NCBI RefSeq assembly: GCF_000165425.1
Contig: NW_001799100.1
Coordinates: forward strand, 1 to 64,000
Length of the DNA: 64,000 bases
Direction of reading: 5' to 3'
DNA from: Paramecium tetraurelia
Taxonomy: Eukaryota; Ciliophora; Oligohymenophorea; Peniculida; Parameciidae
Shown: positions 14,530-27,546 of the stretch, in pieces
Layout of the letters: each line of letters opens with the position of its first letter
Position numbering within the stretch: position 1 is the stretch's first letter
Program-made: the position numbers and the translations under genes
Notes under the pieces: model-generated
Told to the model about the DNA's origin: nothing
Databases searched by the model: none
Seen by the model: only the letters and a program-made list of their open reading frames with translations

Positions 14530-15240
14530 GAACATTAATACGTCGCTAAAAGAAAAGAAGATTACTTTAGAAGGGAGTGAGGAAATAAGATAGGCTGTAG
14601 AAAGTCAAGTCAAGAAGCCAATCGAATGGAGAATCATATGAAAGATGCCAAAGCTAATGAAATTCCTATAATTGAGGAACGGATGTCTGATGCCGAATCA
14701 GTCAGGAGTTACAAATGTTTAGAAAGATGAAGATTAACCCCAAGGCGGGATAGTGGTAAAACAAAGGAGTGAGGTAGAAAAGGAAGTGATTGAGATAGGA
14801 GGAGTGGAAAATGTTTTCAATCACATGAGTTAGAACCTAGGAGAATAGGGAAGGGAGCTTGAATTCATTCCTGGAAATATTTTTCCAAGAGTTTGGCTGT
14901 AGTAATTACCTGAAACTGTATATTAAATTGAACTGGGACTTTATCGAGAGATCGAAACTGTCTTCGGAGTAGCATTATTTATAAAAAAGAGAAGTAATGT
15001 TCAGAAGAGATAAAGAAAATTTTATTGAGAAGCAAGGGTTAGTTGAAGCTGATGGGAAATTGAAACCAATAGAGGATTAAGTAAAGGGGCTTCCATCAGT
15101 AATTGACTTTTTGTATATTGGATCAGATATCTAGGTATTCTATAAGGAACACAACATTCCCTGCATACTAGTAGTAAGAATGGAGACTTAATTTGGAGCT
15201 AAACTGTATTGTGGAAAATTGGAGAAGTTGAATACCCTTT
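14530..15240 (+). pseudogene. decayed coding fragment upstream of LINE
   Basis: A purine-rich stretch gives about 120 open codons on the plus strand (for example VVKQRSEVEKEVIEIGG and IFPRVWLQQLPETVYQ). A shift into another frame then gives about 70 more (including KGLPSVIDFLYIGSDIQVF). At least two frame changes and several TGA codons break it. I do not recognise the protein. It could be a former host gene or the 5' part of the adjacent LINE, whose reverse transcriptase starts about 650 bases downstream; nothing in it shows an ORF1 or endonuclease signature I can name. Confidence 0.4.
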
Positions 15241-15394
15241 GAAATGGGAGATAATAATCAATGGCTGAAATGACGCATAAATCAATATCCATTATTATTA
15301 TATATATATAGAGAAAAAGCAAAAGAGAATCGACACTGAAATAATAATAATAACGAAAATATTTTCAATCAGAGAGAAAAAGACAGATCGAAAA

Positions 15395-15560
15395 TCGACT
15401 AACCTGCGCCTAGGCTGTACTTATCTCGAGCTGCGGATCCCCATGTGCCACTAGGATAAGCCTCGACTTTCGGTTCCATTGATATTATCGCCGTTATAGG
15501 GGCTTTGGGCAATGCATGAAGGAGCCGTCAGCGCTGTCCAGGACCACCACGATTTCATGT
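15395..15560. other. GC-rich island, possible structured element
   Basis: About 165 bases are far richer in G+C than anything else nearby and contain restriction-like palindromes (ctcgag, ggatcc). Within it cttatc pairs with gataag about 30 bases later, and flanking agg/cct can extend the stem. No reading frame looks coding. I do not recognise a tRNA, 5S, SRP or known ribozyme in it. It lies just upstream of the LINE reverse transcriptase and next to a perfect hairpin, so it could be the element's promoter, a structured leader, or an unrelated ncRNA gene. Confidence 0.4.
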
Positions 15561-15566
15561 CCCAAG

Positions 15567-15611
15567 AATTAACTTTTATCCAGGGGACTCCCTTCGAAAT
15601 AAAAGTTAATT
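15567..15611. repeat. perfect 13-bp inverted repeat (hairpin)
   Basis: The arms aattaacttttat (15,567-15,579) and ataaaagttaatt (15,599-15,611) are exact reverse complements separated by 19 bases, whose centre (gggactccc) can pair a little further. It marks the boundary between the GC-rich island and the AT-rich LINE sequence. Confidence 0.7.
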
Positions 15612-15858
15612 AATTTTAATTACTGAAATAATATTTTGAAAAACAAAAATCATTAACAGAATCTTAAAAAGTATAGAATTTACATGAAGACTTTGATTCA
15701 TTTTACAATTACTACTTAAAGAAGATATATAAAAAGAAGATAATAAATAAAAAAAGAGTCAGACTACAGTAAATAAAACAACTTCATAAAACCATCTCGC
15801 TCCAGGATTAATTCAGAAATCTATTTGTACAAAATAGAAATTCCTTTTAAATTATTGA

Positions 15859-17172
15859 AGATACGATCATAACAAATAAAGAAAAAAGAGATGGGGGATT
15901 CTACAATTGCTTTATAAACGAAAGTTAAGAACTGATCACTGGCTTAAAGTATTTTCTAATTGCTTCGAGCAATTAGGAAATATTCAAAACTAATAAAATA
16001 TGAACCTCTAACTATTTCCAAGCTCCAACCTTTAACATAAAATCAGATTTTAGGTTTACAGAAATAAATAGCTTTTGACAAAAGCATTATCATACAATTG
16101 CATAACTCATTAGTTGATAAATGGAACCTTTTAAAAGATGTCTGGGGACCTAAGACTTTTGATGTTAACAAAAAGATAGGATGGGTAAGACCAATTCCCC
16201 TAAACAATGTTCATCCAAAAATTCCGACAAAAGAATAATTTCGACCATCTAGTGATACTAAGTCCTCTCTTTAAATTTATAGAGCTCAAATTCTATTAAT
16301 AATTAATGGATTATATGATATATAGATTAAACTGGTTTCATAAAAGGGTACGGCACTTAAACTAATTTGTTGATAATTAAGGATATATTAAAAAAAAATT
16401 ACACAAAAAAGGTCAAAAAGTCATTATCTTTGTTGACTTTTCCAGCGCATATAACACCAATGACAGATATCGATTTTATTAATTATTGTCAATGAATAAC
16501 ATTTTACCTGAAGAAGAAATAAGATTTTTACAAGCAATACACAGTAGGATATTATACATCCCCACAATATGTAAAGAAAAATTTCATTATAAAAATGGAG
16601 TCCCCTAATGCTCTCCTATGTCCCCTCTATTTTTTAATGTATACATGAATAATTGTCTGAAAAATTATCTTAAAAACTTGTATTTTATTATCTTCCTCTA
16701 ACAATAAATTATATGTAATTAAGTGTAAAGCACTCATGTGCTATATCCATCAAAAAAAAGGTCAAACCATTCAAATTTAAATGAGAAGATCAAACTATTT
16801 ACACCTGGTTAACGCTTCTCTATACCATGCATCATGAATTCTACTATTTTTAAACTTCTTCGCTTAAATGTTTCATTTTAGAAACTGAATATTGCAAATG
16901 TGTGGACGCTCTTACTCCTATAAATAATTTCTAAATTACCACTTGTTTTGAGGATGCTTTCATCTGAAATCTAAATGTATGTATATCATGTATTATTTCA
17001 AGTTTAACTTACTCAAACAATATAAATCAGTGATAATAATTTAGTTGTATTTTTCTAAAATTCGAAATCCACATTCTGTTCATTTTGTATATCGGTTAAT
17101 TAAAAAAAAAATTCCTTATAATTTTATCTTACAAAAACAATGAAAAATTAAGACATCCAATCTTATTTATGA
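15859..17172 (+). mobile_element. non-LTR retrotransposon (LINE) RT relic
   Basis: One plus-strand frame has no TGA for about 438 codons. It holds reverse-transcriptase blocks in order: ALSYNCITHQLI (finger region), SPLFKFIELKFYQQL, the catalytic block FVDFSSAYNT at 16,429-16,458, and NGVPQCSPMSPLFFNVYM from 16,594. These are hallmarks of non-LTR (LINE) RTs. Between about 16,137 and 16,245 the conserved residues (GPKTFDVNKKIGWVRPIPL) lie in another frame, so at least two frame changes are present. I cannot find a YADD/FADD box, an endonuclease or a poly-A tail. The TAA codon inside NGVPQ reads as Gln, so the element is adapted to the ciliate code. It is a degraded copy. Confidence 0.8.
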
Positions 17173-17884
17173 TTCTATTTCAGTATAACTAAACAATTAC
17201 ACTTCTATGAATTTCAAAATTCTATGTAATATCTGTCTTGCTCTACTTATTTTTGGATTAAATGAACAAACCAATTGATGATAGCTGATTCTACTAATGC
17301 TCTGATTGAATTATAATCAAGATGATTTATTAATTTCACTCTTCAAGATTAAATCAGTCGTTAATTTCTGTTATTTTTTGTGATGAATTAACATTATCAA
17401 ACCTGAGAGTTATAAGGGAAAGAATTAAATTCTATAAATGTTTATTATGGACTTAATTTCTTAAACTTGCGCCTTCAAGTAGAAAATAACTTTATAAAAA
17501 TCAATAATTTAATATTTGAAACGGTATTTGGGTTGATCGAGATTCACACTTGAGCTGCATGATTGTTCATATCTGCTTCCACTTAAATGAATGAATTACA
17601 TCCACATACACATATTAGAAAGAATGATTCAATTAAATTGATTTCTATCTTGAGTTCATTGCTAATAATACATTTTAAAAATACATTGTTCTCCTCCAGT
17701 ATTGCTATCATCTTTCTACTTGATTGAATATCTATGTAACATTAATACTTGCGCCTCAAAGAAAGTTAAACTACCTGTTTTATAAGTTTTATTTTGTAAG
17801 ATTTAACTAAAAGAAAAGTTAATCAATAATAACAGAATAATACAATAATGATTATTAAAAATAGTAATTTTTGGTTTAATTACT

Positions 17885-19463
<1,579 letters not shown>

Positions 19464-21679
19464 GTATAATTTGTTGAATTTAGAATTAAAGAATTAAATA
19501 TTTTTTTAATTTGAACTTGTTTATGAAAAGTGATTTGGTATAATTGTCAGGTAAGTGATAAGCATGAAATTTATTCAATTTTATCTATTGTTGCACTTTT
19601 ATTTTATTGAAGCTTCGTGCAAACGAGTAGTGAATATGTTTTATACCCATAAAATCCTCAATTTTTTCCATTTTTGAACTACTAGGTTTCATTAAATCTT
19701 ATCATAAACATTTGCAGTTCATTTAAAATTCGAATTCAAATACAGGAAGATTTCAATGGATGCCTGTTAATTACATTTACTAATAACCCCTTTATTACAT
19801 GAAAATTTATCTAATTCTACATCTGGCTAAGGGTGGTCGTGATTTTCCTCATTAAATACTGTTTTCTTTAACTTGTTTACTTCTTGAAGTAATAATAGAA
19901 ATAACCTAAATGAATAATTTCAATTATTAAAATAATAGTGTCTATTACATGAAATCTAATTTTTTCATTTTAATTTCACTCTCTTTGTTATCTAATTAAA
20001 ACACAGATAATAAAGTAACAAAAAATTATAACTTCCTTAGAATATATATTAGCTACAATAAATTTTAAACTAGTTGCTTTCCATTCTTTAACTTTCATTA
20101 AAAGCATGAATGAATTTCCAGACAATTTCAAGAACTATTTCTTTATTCAAACCATTTAAATATTGCAGTTAACGTTGAATCTAATTCTTCAATACAAATA
20201 ATTCGAATGCAATCTTATCATCTAGTGTTTGGTTTTATCTAAATAATGAATATCATCATAGTTTGTTATGAAAATACCATTGGAAAACAGATTAATTTAA
20301 TAGAATTTTTCAATTTCGTATTTAATGATTTGAGTAATAATTATTTAAATCTACAGATCTTCAAAAGAAGATATCTCATCATAATTACACGCATTTCGAA
20401 TTTGCAAAATGATACTCCTTTAAGTAGTCTTTGACTTATTTCTTGTCCTTTTATTTTTACCAAAATTTTTATAATTATTAAATATAATATGTTTGAAATG
20501 ATAGGAACCAAGATGAACTAAAATTATATTGTAAAATTGTAATTTAATTACTCAAAAGTAAATCAAGTTACAAAGTAGTAAGACTTTAAAAAAATAATAT
20601 TTTCAATTATAAATTTTATAGTTTTTATTAAAATCATTCTGCTATTATTGAATAAACTCATAATGGATTTTCTTCTGACTTACTCATGATACTTTTTATT
20701 AAATAATCATCAAAACTTTTTTGGTTATGCAGGGCTTAATATAAGGATTAAAATATTTACCAGCTTATAAATTATATCTTTATTTTGATTTCAAAAAATC
20801 AATTACAAATTTTCTTATTAAATACTAATCCAAAATACATAGTATTATATTAACCAGCAAAAAGATTATTTATAAAATTATCGGAAGGATAAACTACTCA
20901 ACCTCTAAGTACATCAAAACCAATGGAGCAATCATCAAACAATATAAAAGAACACTCCTATAAATAATAAAATATACATTTTACAAGTTAGAACTTTTGG
21001 ATATTATGTATTCTTTGAAAAAAATTAATGAGTGAACAGAGAAACAAATTGAAAGAATTTAGAAGAAAACCTTAATTAAAATAAAGAATCAATACAACTC
21101 CTATCTATATGATTAAAAATAGCATCTTAAATTTATCCTAAATTGAGTAAGCAATAAGAAAAATCAAATAAGTAATTAATATTCCACATTCAATTACTAA
21201 TATATATATAGCTCTTTATTGTTTATTTTTGTTAATTACCTTTTTCTAGCCAATTCCCTTACTTCTTCTGAGTATTTCCCATTTTTTTTGATTAAAATAG
21301 AATCTTTAGTTTTTTTTAATTTAGCATTTTCTTGGTTCATTATAATAATTAATTTATAAAAATATTTCTGTGTTCCTAAATATTATGATAAACATAATAA
21401 ATTTTGGAGTATATCAACTATCATTAGCTACACTATAAAATAACATTATTTCATATAATAACTCAAAAGAGCTCATTCTTTAGAGGTAGAACTAAAGAAA
21501 AATTAATAATTAAATTTTCTAAAACCAAGAATTATATAAAAAGAAGAAGAAAATAAAAACATGGAAAGGGATAGAGTTATAAGATATTCTTAGTTTAACA
21601 ATGTAATCTATTTAAGGAATAATAAGAGTAGGAAGAGTCACTTTTACAATATATTTGAACTTAATTAAAAATTAAAAAA
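19464..21679. other. intergenic region with weak coding-like pieces
   Basis: About 2.2 kb of very AT-rich sequence without a gene I can support. The minus strand near 20,000-20,225 has an 80-codon open stretch (containing NGLNKEIVLEIVWKFIHAF). A plus-strand stretch from the ATG at 21,028 reads MSEQRNKLKEFRRKPQLKQ. An overlapping minus-strand frame ends near 21,340 with MNQENAKLKKTKDSIL. Each could be a small gene or relic. They contradict each other in part and none has a domain. Confidence 0.35.
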
Positions 21680-22054
21680 TCATCCACTTGTATATTTGGT
21701 GACTGCTTTGGTTCCTTCTGAGATGGCATGTCTGGCCAATTCTCCTGGGAGTAACAATTTGACAGCAGTTTAGATTTCCCTTGAACTAAGAGTTCTTCTC
21801 TTGTTAAATCTGACTAATTTGCTGGCTTCAAGAGCAATTCTGTCGAAAATATCATTGATGAATGAATTCATGATGTTCATGGCCTTTCTAGAAACACCAA
21901 TTTCTGGGTGAACTTATCTCAAGACTTTGTAGATATATAAAGCAAATGTTTCTTATCTTCTTCTTGCCTTCTTCTTTTCATCTGTGGGTTTTTTAGTTTT
22001 AACTGTCTTAACTGTTTTTTTTGCTTCAGCTTTTGGTGATTTTGTTGGGCCCAT
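21680..22054 (-). CDS. histone H2B
   Basis: A 124-residue intronless protein, a core nucleosome subunit that pairs with H2A. The N-tail is rich in Lys, Ala and Pro ([13 protein letters not shown]). The histone fold follows with family motifs: [49 protein letters not shown] and the C-terminal [13 protein letters not shown]. The length matches H2B. The single TGA follows TSG. The nearest neighbours are unrelated, so it is not part of a visible histone cluster. Two CCAAT-type boxes lie 60-105 bases upstream. Confidence 0.97.
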
Positions 22055-22115
22055 TTTAATTAATATTTTAAACTGAAAACCCAAGCGCTATTTTTAAAGA
22101 AAATTCTTTAATCTG

Positions 22116-22157
22116 ATTGGCTGATTAAGGATAATTGTGTATCTAACTTTTCATTGG
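22116..22157 (-). promoter_or_regulatory. pair of CCAAT boxes upstream of H2B
   Basis: On the coding strand of H2B, CCAAT occurs twice (complement of 22,116-22,120 and 22,153-22,157), 62 and 99 bases before the start codon. CCAAT boxes are usual in histone promoters of other eukaryotes; their use in this organism is inference. Confidence 0.4.
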
Positions 22158-22356
22158 TTGTTCTACATAAAAAATGGCTAAAATACTTCCAAAATAGTGC
22201 AGCACAATGGAATACACTTCATTTTTCATCAATTTTAGTACTTTCATCTCTCTATTAGCCTTTATTAATAAAATAAAGAACTTAATTAATTTAATTTTTA
22301 TAATAATACACCCCCTCTATCTCTACTCATTTAATATAAAATGAATAATAATTTAT

Positions 22357-22720
22357 ATGTCTAACGAATATGAATCAAAAATATTGTTTGCTATTTACCG
22401 TCTATATAAGTCTGAATAAATTAATGAAGAACAAAGAGGAGAACTAAAAGGTAATTTATGAATAACCCCTTTAAGATCTACTAATAACAAAGAATAATCA
22501 AATTATGAATCTTCTTGAACCCTACGAAGAAGCCTTATTAACAATATTCGATAACCATTCCGATGCAACGTCGTTATGCAGTTAAAAATCATACAAAAAT
22601 TTGAGACCATCTAAACTAGATATTAGACCTGCTTATAGAAAGTCTTTGCAAGATATCTCTTAGAGTATCAATCATTAGAGTTTGTCAACTATGTTCAAAA
22701 AGAAAAAGTTCGTTAATTGA
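22357..22720 (+). CDS. small hypothetical protein (112 aa)
   Basis: ATG at 22,357, TGA at 22,718-22,720, one 25-nt intron (gtaattta...ctttaag) ending AAG; the spliced length is exactly 113 codons. The N-half (SKILFAIYRLYKSEQINEEQRGELK) looks helical and charged; the C-half is Ser/Asn/Lys-rich. I recognise no domain. It lies about 300 bases downstream of the H2B start in divergent orientation, so both may use the same upstream region. Confidence 0.6.
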
Positions 22721-22879
22721 TTTACTTATATAGACACTTATTATATTATCGTATTAAGCAAAATCGAAAAGTTTTAAGTTTCTATCATATTCATAATTAA
22801 TGTTTATTGCAAAATAATAAGAAATAAGTAAGAATTTGTTTTCTCTGCTAGATTGAAATTAAACTTTTGGAGAATAATT

Positions 22880-23300
22880 GAATCAAACAACTAAAGAGCA
22901 TTCATACTTTTTGAAATTATCGACATTCAGAACAAACATATTAAATTTTAATGCATCATTATTTATACTATCTTATTACTTTTCTAACACTTCAAACTTG
23001 AGTGATTTTGTCAAGAAGATTTTAAGTCTTTTTATTTCAATAAATAGAATATTTTATTATATTATGCTAATACATTTTTATTTAATTACTCTTCCCAAGA
23101 TTAGACCTTTTATAAATATGAGTTGTCGTAAATATTCTCAAAAATATCTTTAAATTTTGAAAATAGTATTAAGACTTAAAATCTAACAAAAATCTATTCT
23201 ATTGATAAAGAGGACGGCTTTGAGTGATATTATTTTGAATGCTAGATTATTTTAGGTTCACTTATTTATGGTTTTAAACAGATTTAAATGCAGTATTTTC
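22880..23300 (-). pseudogene. broken coding fragment, unknown protein
   Basis: The minus strand reads about 95 open codons (including KPQISEPKIIQHSKQ and SYLQKVQSWEEQLNKNV) up to a TGA. The reading continues in another frame for about 45 codons (KFEVLEKQQDSINNDALKF). No intron with GT-AG ends fits the change of frame and no start ATG is in frame, so it looks like an eroded gene. No domain recognised. Confidence 0.35.
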
Positions 23301-23377
23301 ATTAACTATTGAAAATTAATTAAATTTATGGAACCTTATTTCAATAAATCCTATCTGTTAAAGAAAGAAAATAGTAA

Positions 23378-23906
23378 ATGATTAAGAAAAATTGTTATCT
23401 AAAATTAACAAATACTAAAAGCAGAATAGATACCTCCGCACCATGGAGACCATCTCATTCACTCTCAAAATGTAATAATAAATATTTAAATGGTATAAGT
23501 TTCATTTAATTGAATTTTAGCTGAAGAGAACAAGATAGTTTATGAAAATAACATACTTCTAAATAAGATGGTTAATATTTAAAAATAAGGAAATAAAAGT
23601 AATAAGTCAATGCCTCAAATACCAAAATCTCAATAAATGACCAAAAGAATATAAATAGAAAAACTACAATAAGAAATTTGGTACTAATTGATTATATTCA
23701 AGCAACTACTGAACAGATTGTAGACTGCCTAAGCTACATATAATGGGTACCTGATGATTAGAGAAATCAAGCATATAAATAATTGCTTAGACCAAGTGAT
23801 TTATAAATTTACATTAGAAATTCAACAGCATGATTACAACGAGCTAGCAAGAAAACAATTAGGGTCAAGGTCAGCTGCTAGATTTAATGAAATTCCAGAT
23901 TCATGA
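23378..23906 (+). CDS. small protein, possible CFAP97-like repeat
   Basis: 166 residues with one 28-nt intron (gtataag...attttag); the spliced length closes in frame. The N-part contains APWRPSHSLSK, then a helical stretch (NAEENKIVYENNILLNKMV) and NRLQTAQATYN, which resembles the EN-x-x-L...RL-x-x-A-x-x-x-Y pattern of CFAP97/hemingway-type ciliary proteins. The C-end is LARKQLGSRSAARFNEIPDS. The family call is tentative. A more convincing relative with the same pattern lies at 54,093. Confidence 0.5.
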
Positions 23907-24831
23907 TAATGGATGTTAATTTTGAATTATCCAATCCTCCATATAATTATTATTGCTTATTTTCAGTTTCTTTATTTTTAGATAATAGGTGATTAATTTT
24001 TATAAAATATTAAACTCATACAACCAAGAAAATAAATTGGATTCCTAATATATAATAGGATAACTCAATTAGAAGTAGTAGCCCATAAATCAACTTTGAC
24101 TAGTATCTAAAGTATAAGAATAATGCAAATCAATTCAAAGAAGTTGTAAGGAGATTTTCAATAATCAAAATTTCCTATATGATCAATGAATGCATAATTT
24201 TCATAAAATCTCATTTGAAATGCCGTAAAAGATTTTAACTAGCTATTATTTTTCCAGAATAGCAATTTAACTTTGATAATTAAGATCATAAATATTGAGC
24301 AACTTTCAATATAAGATTATAACTTCATTTATAAAATAAATTATTATGAGTTATATAATTTGACGAAACTCTACATAATTTATGATAATAAAGTAAAATG
24401 AAAAAAAGGAGATTGTTCTACAAAATATATTTTTCATTTAATTTTCAAGTCATTAAATTAATTTAAGCTTGAACTCACTAATATTGATGTTTTAATTATG
24501 TTAGAAACAACAGTTGCTTATAAATTTTGATTATAAATCCTCAATGAATATTAAATTATGGAAATATGTAGCATTCAATATAAAATTAATATTGAACAAA
24601 TCAAATATTTATAACAACTGATGTTCTGAATAGTAAATAATAATCTGAATCCTCAAATTCTATTTCAAACCCAATATGTAGTATTTCTTTTCTAGTTTAA
24701 ATTATATAATCCAATCTCAAGTAATTCAAAATATCTAAAGTACTTTTAGTAATTTGTTCAATTTTTAGAAAACATTGATATTGTTATTGATCTTCATTAT
24801 TATTATTAAACTCTAAAAATATCAACAAAAA

Positions 24832-25125
24832 ATGGCTGAAGATTTTGTCTCTTTTAGCTAGGAGCCAAGATCAAAAGAACTATAAAACAAGTTTAAATAA
24901 TGAAAGAAAATCTTCTTAATTTTTCTGCAATAAATTTTTAAAAGTTTAATAATCAAAGGTTGACCATAACATAAGAACTTGAACTTATATTTGTTGTGGA
25001 ATCCGGTGTATATTGACATTCATTGGAGGATAAATTCCATTTTGTTGTAAACCTTGCAAAGAGTTGTCCAACACTGTCCAGGGTGTAATCAAAAAGTAGG
25101 AGAAGCTCCAATTACTCCTTGTTGA
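24832..25125 (+). pseudogene. LITAF-domain gene, frame-broken
   Basis: The end of the gene shows a LITAF (SIMPLE-like) zinc domain: CCGIRCILTFIGGQIPFCC (membrane-dipping segment and first cysteines) followed by HCPGCNQKVGEAPITPC and a TGA. The two parts lie in frames one base apart, with no room for an intron, so a single base is missing near 25,060. A likely start is the ATG at 24,832 (MAEDFVSFSQEPRSK), but TGA codons lie between it and the domain. LITAF proteins sit on endosomal membranes. Either a young pseudogene or a gene with a sequencing error. Confidence 0.55.
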
Positions 25126-26378
25126 AAAATATTCAATGAACAATAATATAAATTTATTTTAATCATAGAGTCGACAAATCAACTACTTTCAATATTTCAG
25201 CTTTCTTACTAACGACAAAAATTTTTGATAATGAAGAAATGGTTAGAATATATCCTAAAATACAATAAAATATAAATGTAGTCTTTTCATTCACCCTATT
25301 ATGCTGCTATTATATTCATTGAAATTGTTTCCCCAGCAATAAACAAAGTCACAAATAACCCCCATTTGTTAAATTAAGCATGTTGAAGCAATTATCTCAA
25401 TAAAACAATAACAATCCAAACACACATTTAAATGTTTCCATAGATACTACAGTTGTATTGATTCCAATGAATAAACAGATGACCTGTTAGTTAAATAATT
25501 AGAAGGAAGATTACTAAATCCGTTGTCCTAAAACAATAATTCATTAATTATAGTATATATTAAATAAACCTCATTCTCTATCTGGAAAATATTGAAAATC
25601 CATAAGAACCAATTTTTTTGTGCGATCATAATTAAAGGAAAATTATAGATTTTATTTTGTATTTTATTCAAATAGATGTTAAATAATAGTCTTAATAATT
25701 AATTCATATATAACATAAATTTAGTTTAATAATGTTAATTTTTTTTTGCCCAATATTGTTTTAATACTTTTCAAAATTTATTGAATTGATTTTTTTTAAA
25801 AGCGTCTGAATTTTAGATATAGTTCTCCTCTTTTAAGAAAAAACTAAGGCTAATAAGATTTGAAATCATCGTATTATTTATAGGTAAAAAGTAGTTATTA
25901 ACATACATATTTTTGTTTTCCTTTTTATATAAAAAAGAAGGATTCATCTAACATTTAAGTGAATAATTGATTGGTAATAAAATTGTTTAGATAAAATTAA
26001 CATGTTCGATAAAATACATTATTTATGAAGCATTTATTGGAAGATTAAAACGAATAAATGGCAAAGAAATGATTCTATTCATAATTAGTAAATCAGAATT
26101 TATTCTCCATAATCTCATTAATCATGTAGAAAAATATTTAGCACCAAAATATAGAAATCATCATGTAAATCAATATCAAATGAATAATGTTTTATTAAAT
26201 GTTTCTGATTGGAAACGAGAAATGAAGTTTATAAATGTAATTAATTATACTCTTAAAAATATTTTTAAGAGTGGTAGAGAATTTATAAAGGCCTTTTTTT
26301 TATTGAAATTTTGGGTTATTATGTGACATTTGGCGTGAAATATAATTTTAATAATAAAAATAATTCGTTAAATTAAAA
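25126..26378. other. intergenic, nothing supported
   Basis: About 1.25 kb of AT-rich sequence. A plus-strand open stretch from 26,069 (85 codons, containing YLAPKYRNHHVNQYQMNN) precedes the kinase gene but shows no domain, and I would not call it a gene. Confidence 0.4.
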
Positions 26379-27494
26379 ATGTATTTGGCTTAGAAATAGA
26401 TGTACTCATAACATCCATCTTATACTAATGGATCATCACAAAATGTTAAAAAGATGATTGAGAACTTTTCATATGGACTTCATTAATAAATTGGAAAAGG
26501 ATTCAGCAGTAAGGTCTATAAAGGACAAAATGAAGTCACAGGTGAGACAGTGGCTATTAAGGTAATATGAAGTCTATTTAGGTAATCGACAAAGCCTTAT
26601 TGAAGACACCGTTGCATCATGCCTTATTGCAAAGTGAAATTGAGGCACTTAGTACTTTAGATAGTCAATATATAATGAAATTATACAAAGTATGATATAA
26701 TCTTATGTCTTTAGGTATTTCAAACATAAAATAATACTTACTTGATTACAGAGTTTTGCGAAAATGGCGATTTGGGAAGCAAATTAACTAAGATTGGAAA
26801 ATTTCCAGAGCAACAAGCCCAAAACGTTATATTTGGATTGGTGAAAGCCTATAAATTACTGAAATAGAATGGTATAATACATAGGGACATTAAACCTGCT
26901 AATGTGTTATTGTCAGGATGTGGAACTCCAAAATTAGCAGACTTTGGATTTGCAACTACTCCTAATTCTCCTCCATTGTTACCTAATGTTAATGTTGGTA
27001 GTCCACTTTATATGAGTCCACAAGCCTTAAAAAACAATAAATATTCTGATAAATCTGACATTTGGGCTATTGGAGTTTCAGCCTTCGAGATAATATTTGG
27101 ATAAGTTCCTTGGTAGGCAACAAGTGAAAAGGAATTAGGATAGAAAATGGTGAGTGTGCCTTTAACATTCCCCTCATCCACTAAAGTTAGTTAAGAATGC
27201 AAGGAATTCATTAAACGTTGTTTAGTTGTAAATGAATAAGAAAGAGCATCAATAGATGAACTAGAAAAGCATCCTTGGATAAGAGGACCTGAATTAGCCT
27301 TCTAAGTTAATAAATAACCAGCCTTATTGAAATAAAAAACTTTAGAACAACCAAAGGAAGGCAAAGAAAATAGTGCCAAAAAATTACCTGGAGATTCTAT
27401 TCATAGAAGCGGAAAGAAGCACACTACTCAAATTACCAAACCTTTAGGATAATAATCAAAATAAAGTATTTTAATATATTAATCTATTAGCTGA
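26379..27494 (+). CDS. ULK/ATG1-like serine/threonine kinase
   Basis: 356 residues, two introns (20 and 25 nt, both GTA...TAG), closing exactly. The kinase domain runs from about residue 30 to 285. It has glycine loop IGKGFSSKVYKG, catalytic Lys in TVAIK, catalytic loop HRDIKPANVLL, DFGFA, a GSPLYMSPQAL activation segment and DIWAIGVSAFEIIFG, so it should be active. HRDIKPAN and the GSPLYMSPQ segment are typical of the ULK/ATG1 family, which starts autophagy and also has ciliary members. Only about 70 polar residues follow the domain, so the long C-terminal ATG13-binding part of true ATG1 is absent. Specific role unknown. The next gene starts 52 bases downstream on the same strand. Confidence 0.88.
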
Positions 27495-27546
27495 AACCAG
27501 TTCTTTTGAAATCAAAAGTAACACTTCCAACATTGAATACACTATC

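Noticed and set aside
15395-15560. tRNA, 5S rRNA or hammerhead/HDV-like ribozyme in the GC-rich island
   Set aside because: I could not find a T-loop, a cloverleaf, or the conserved ribozyme core on either strand.
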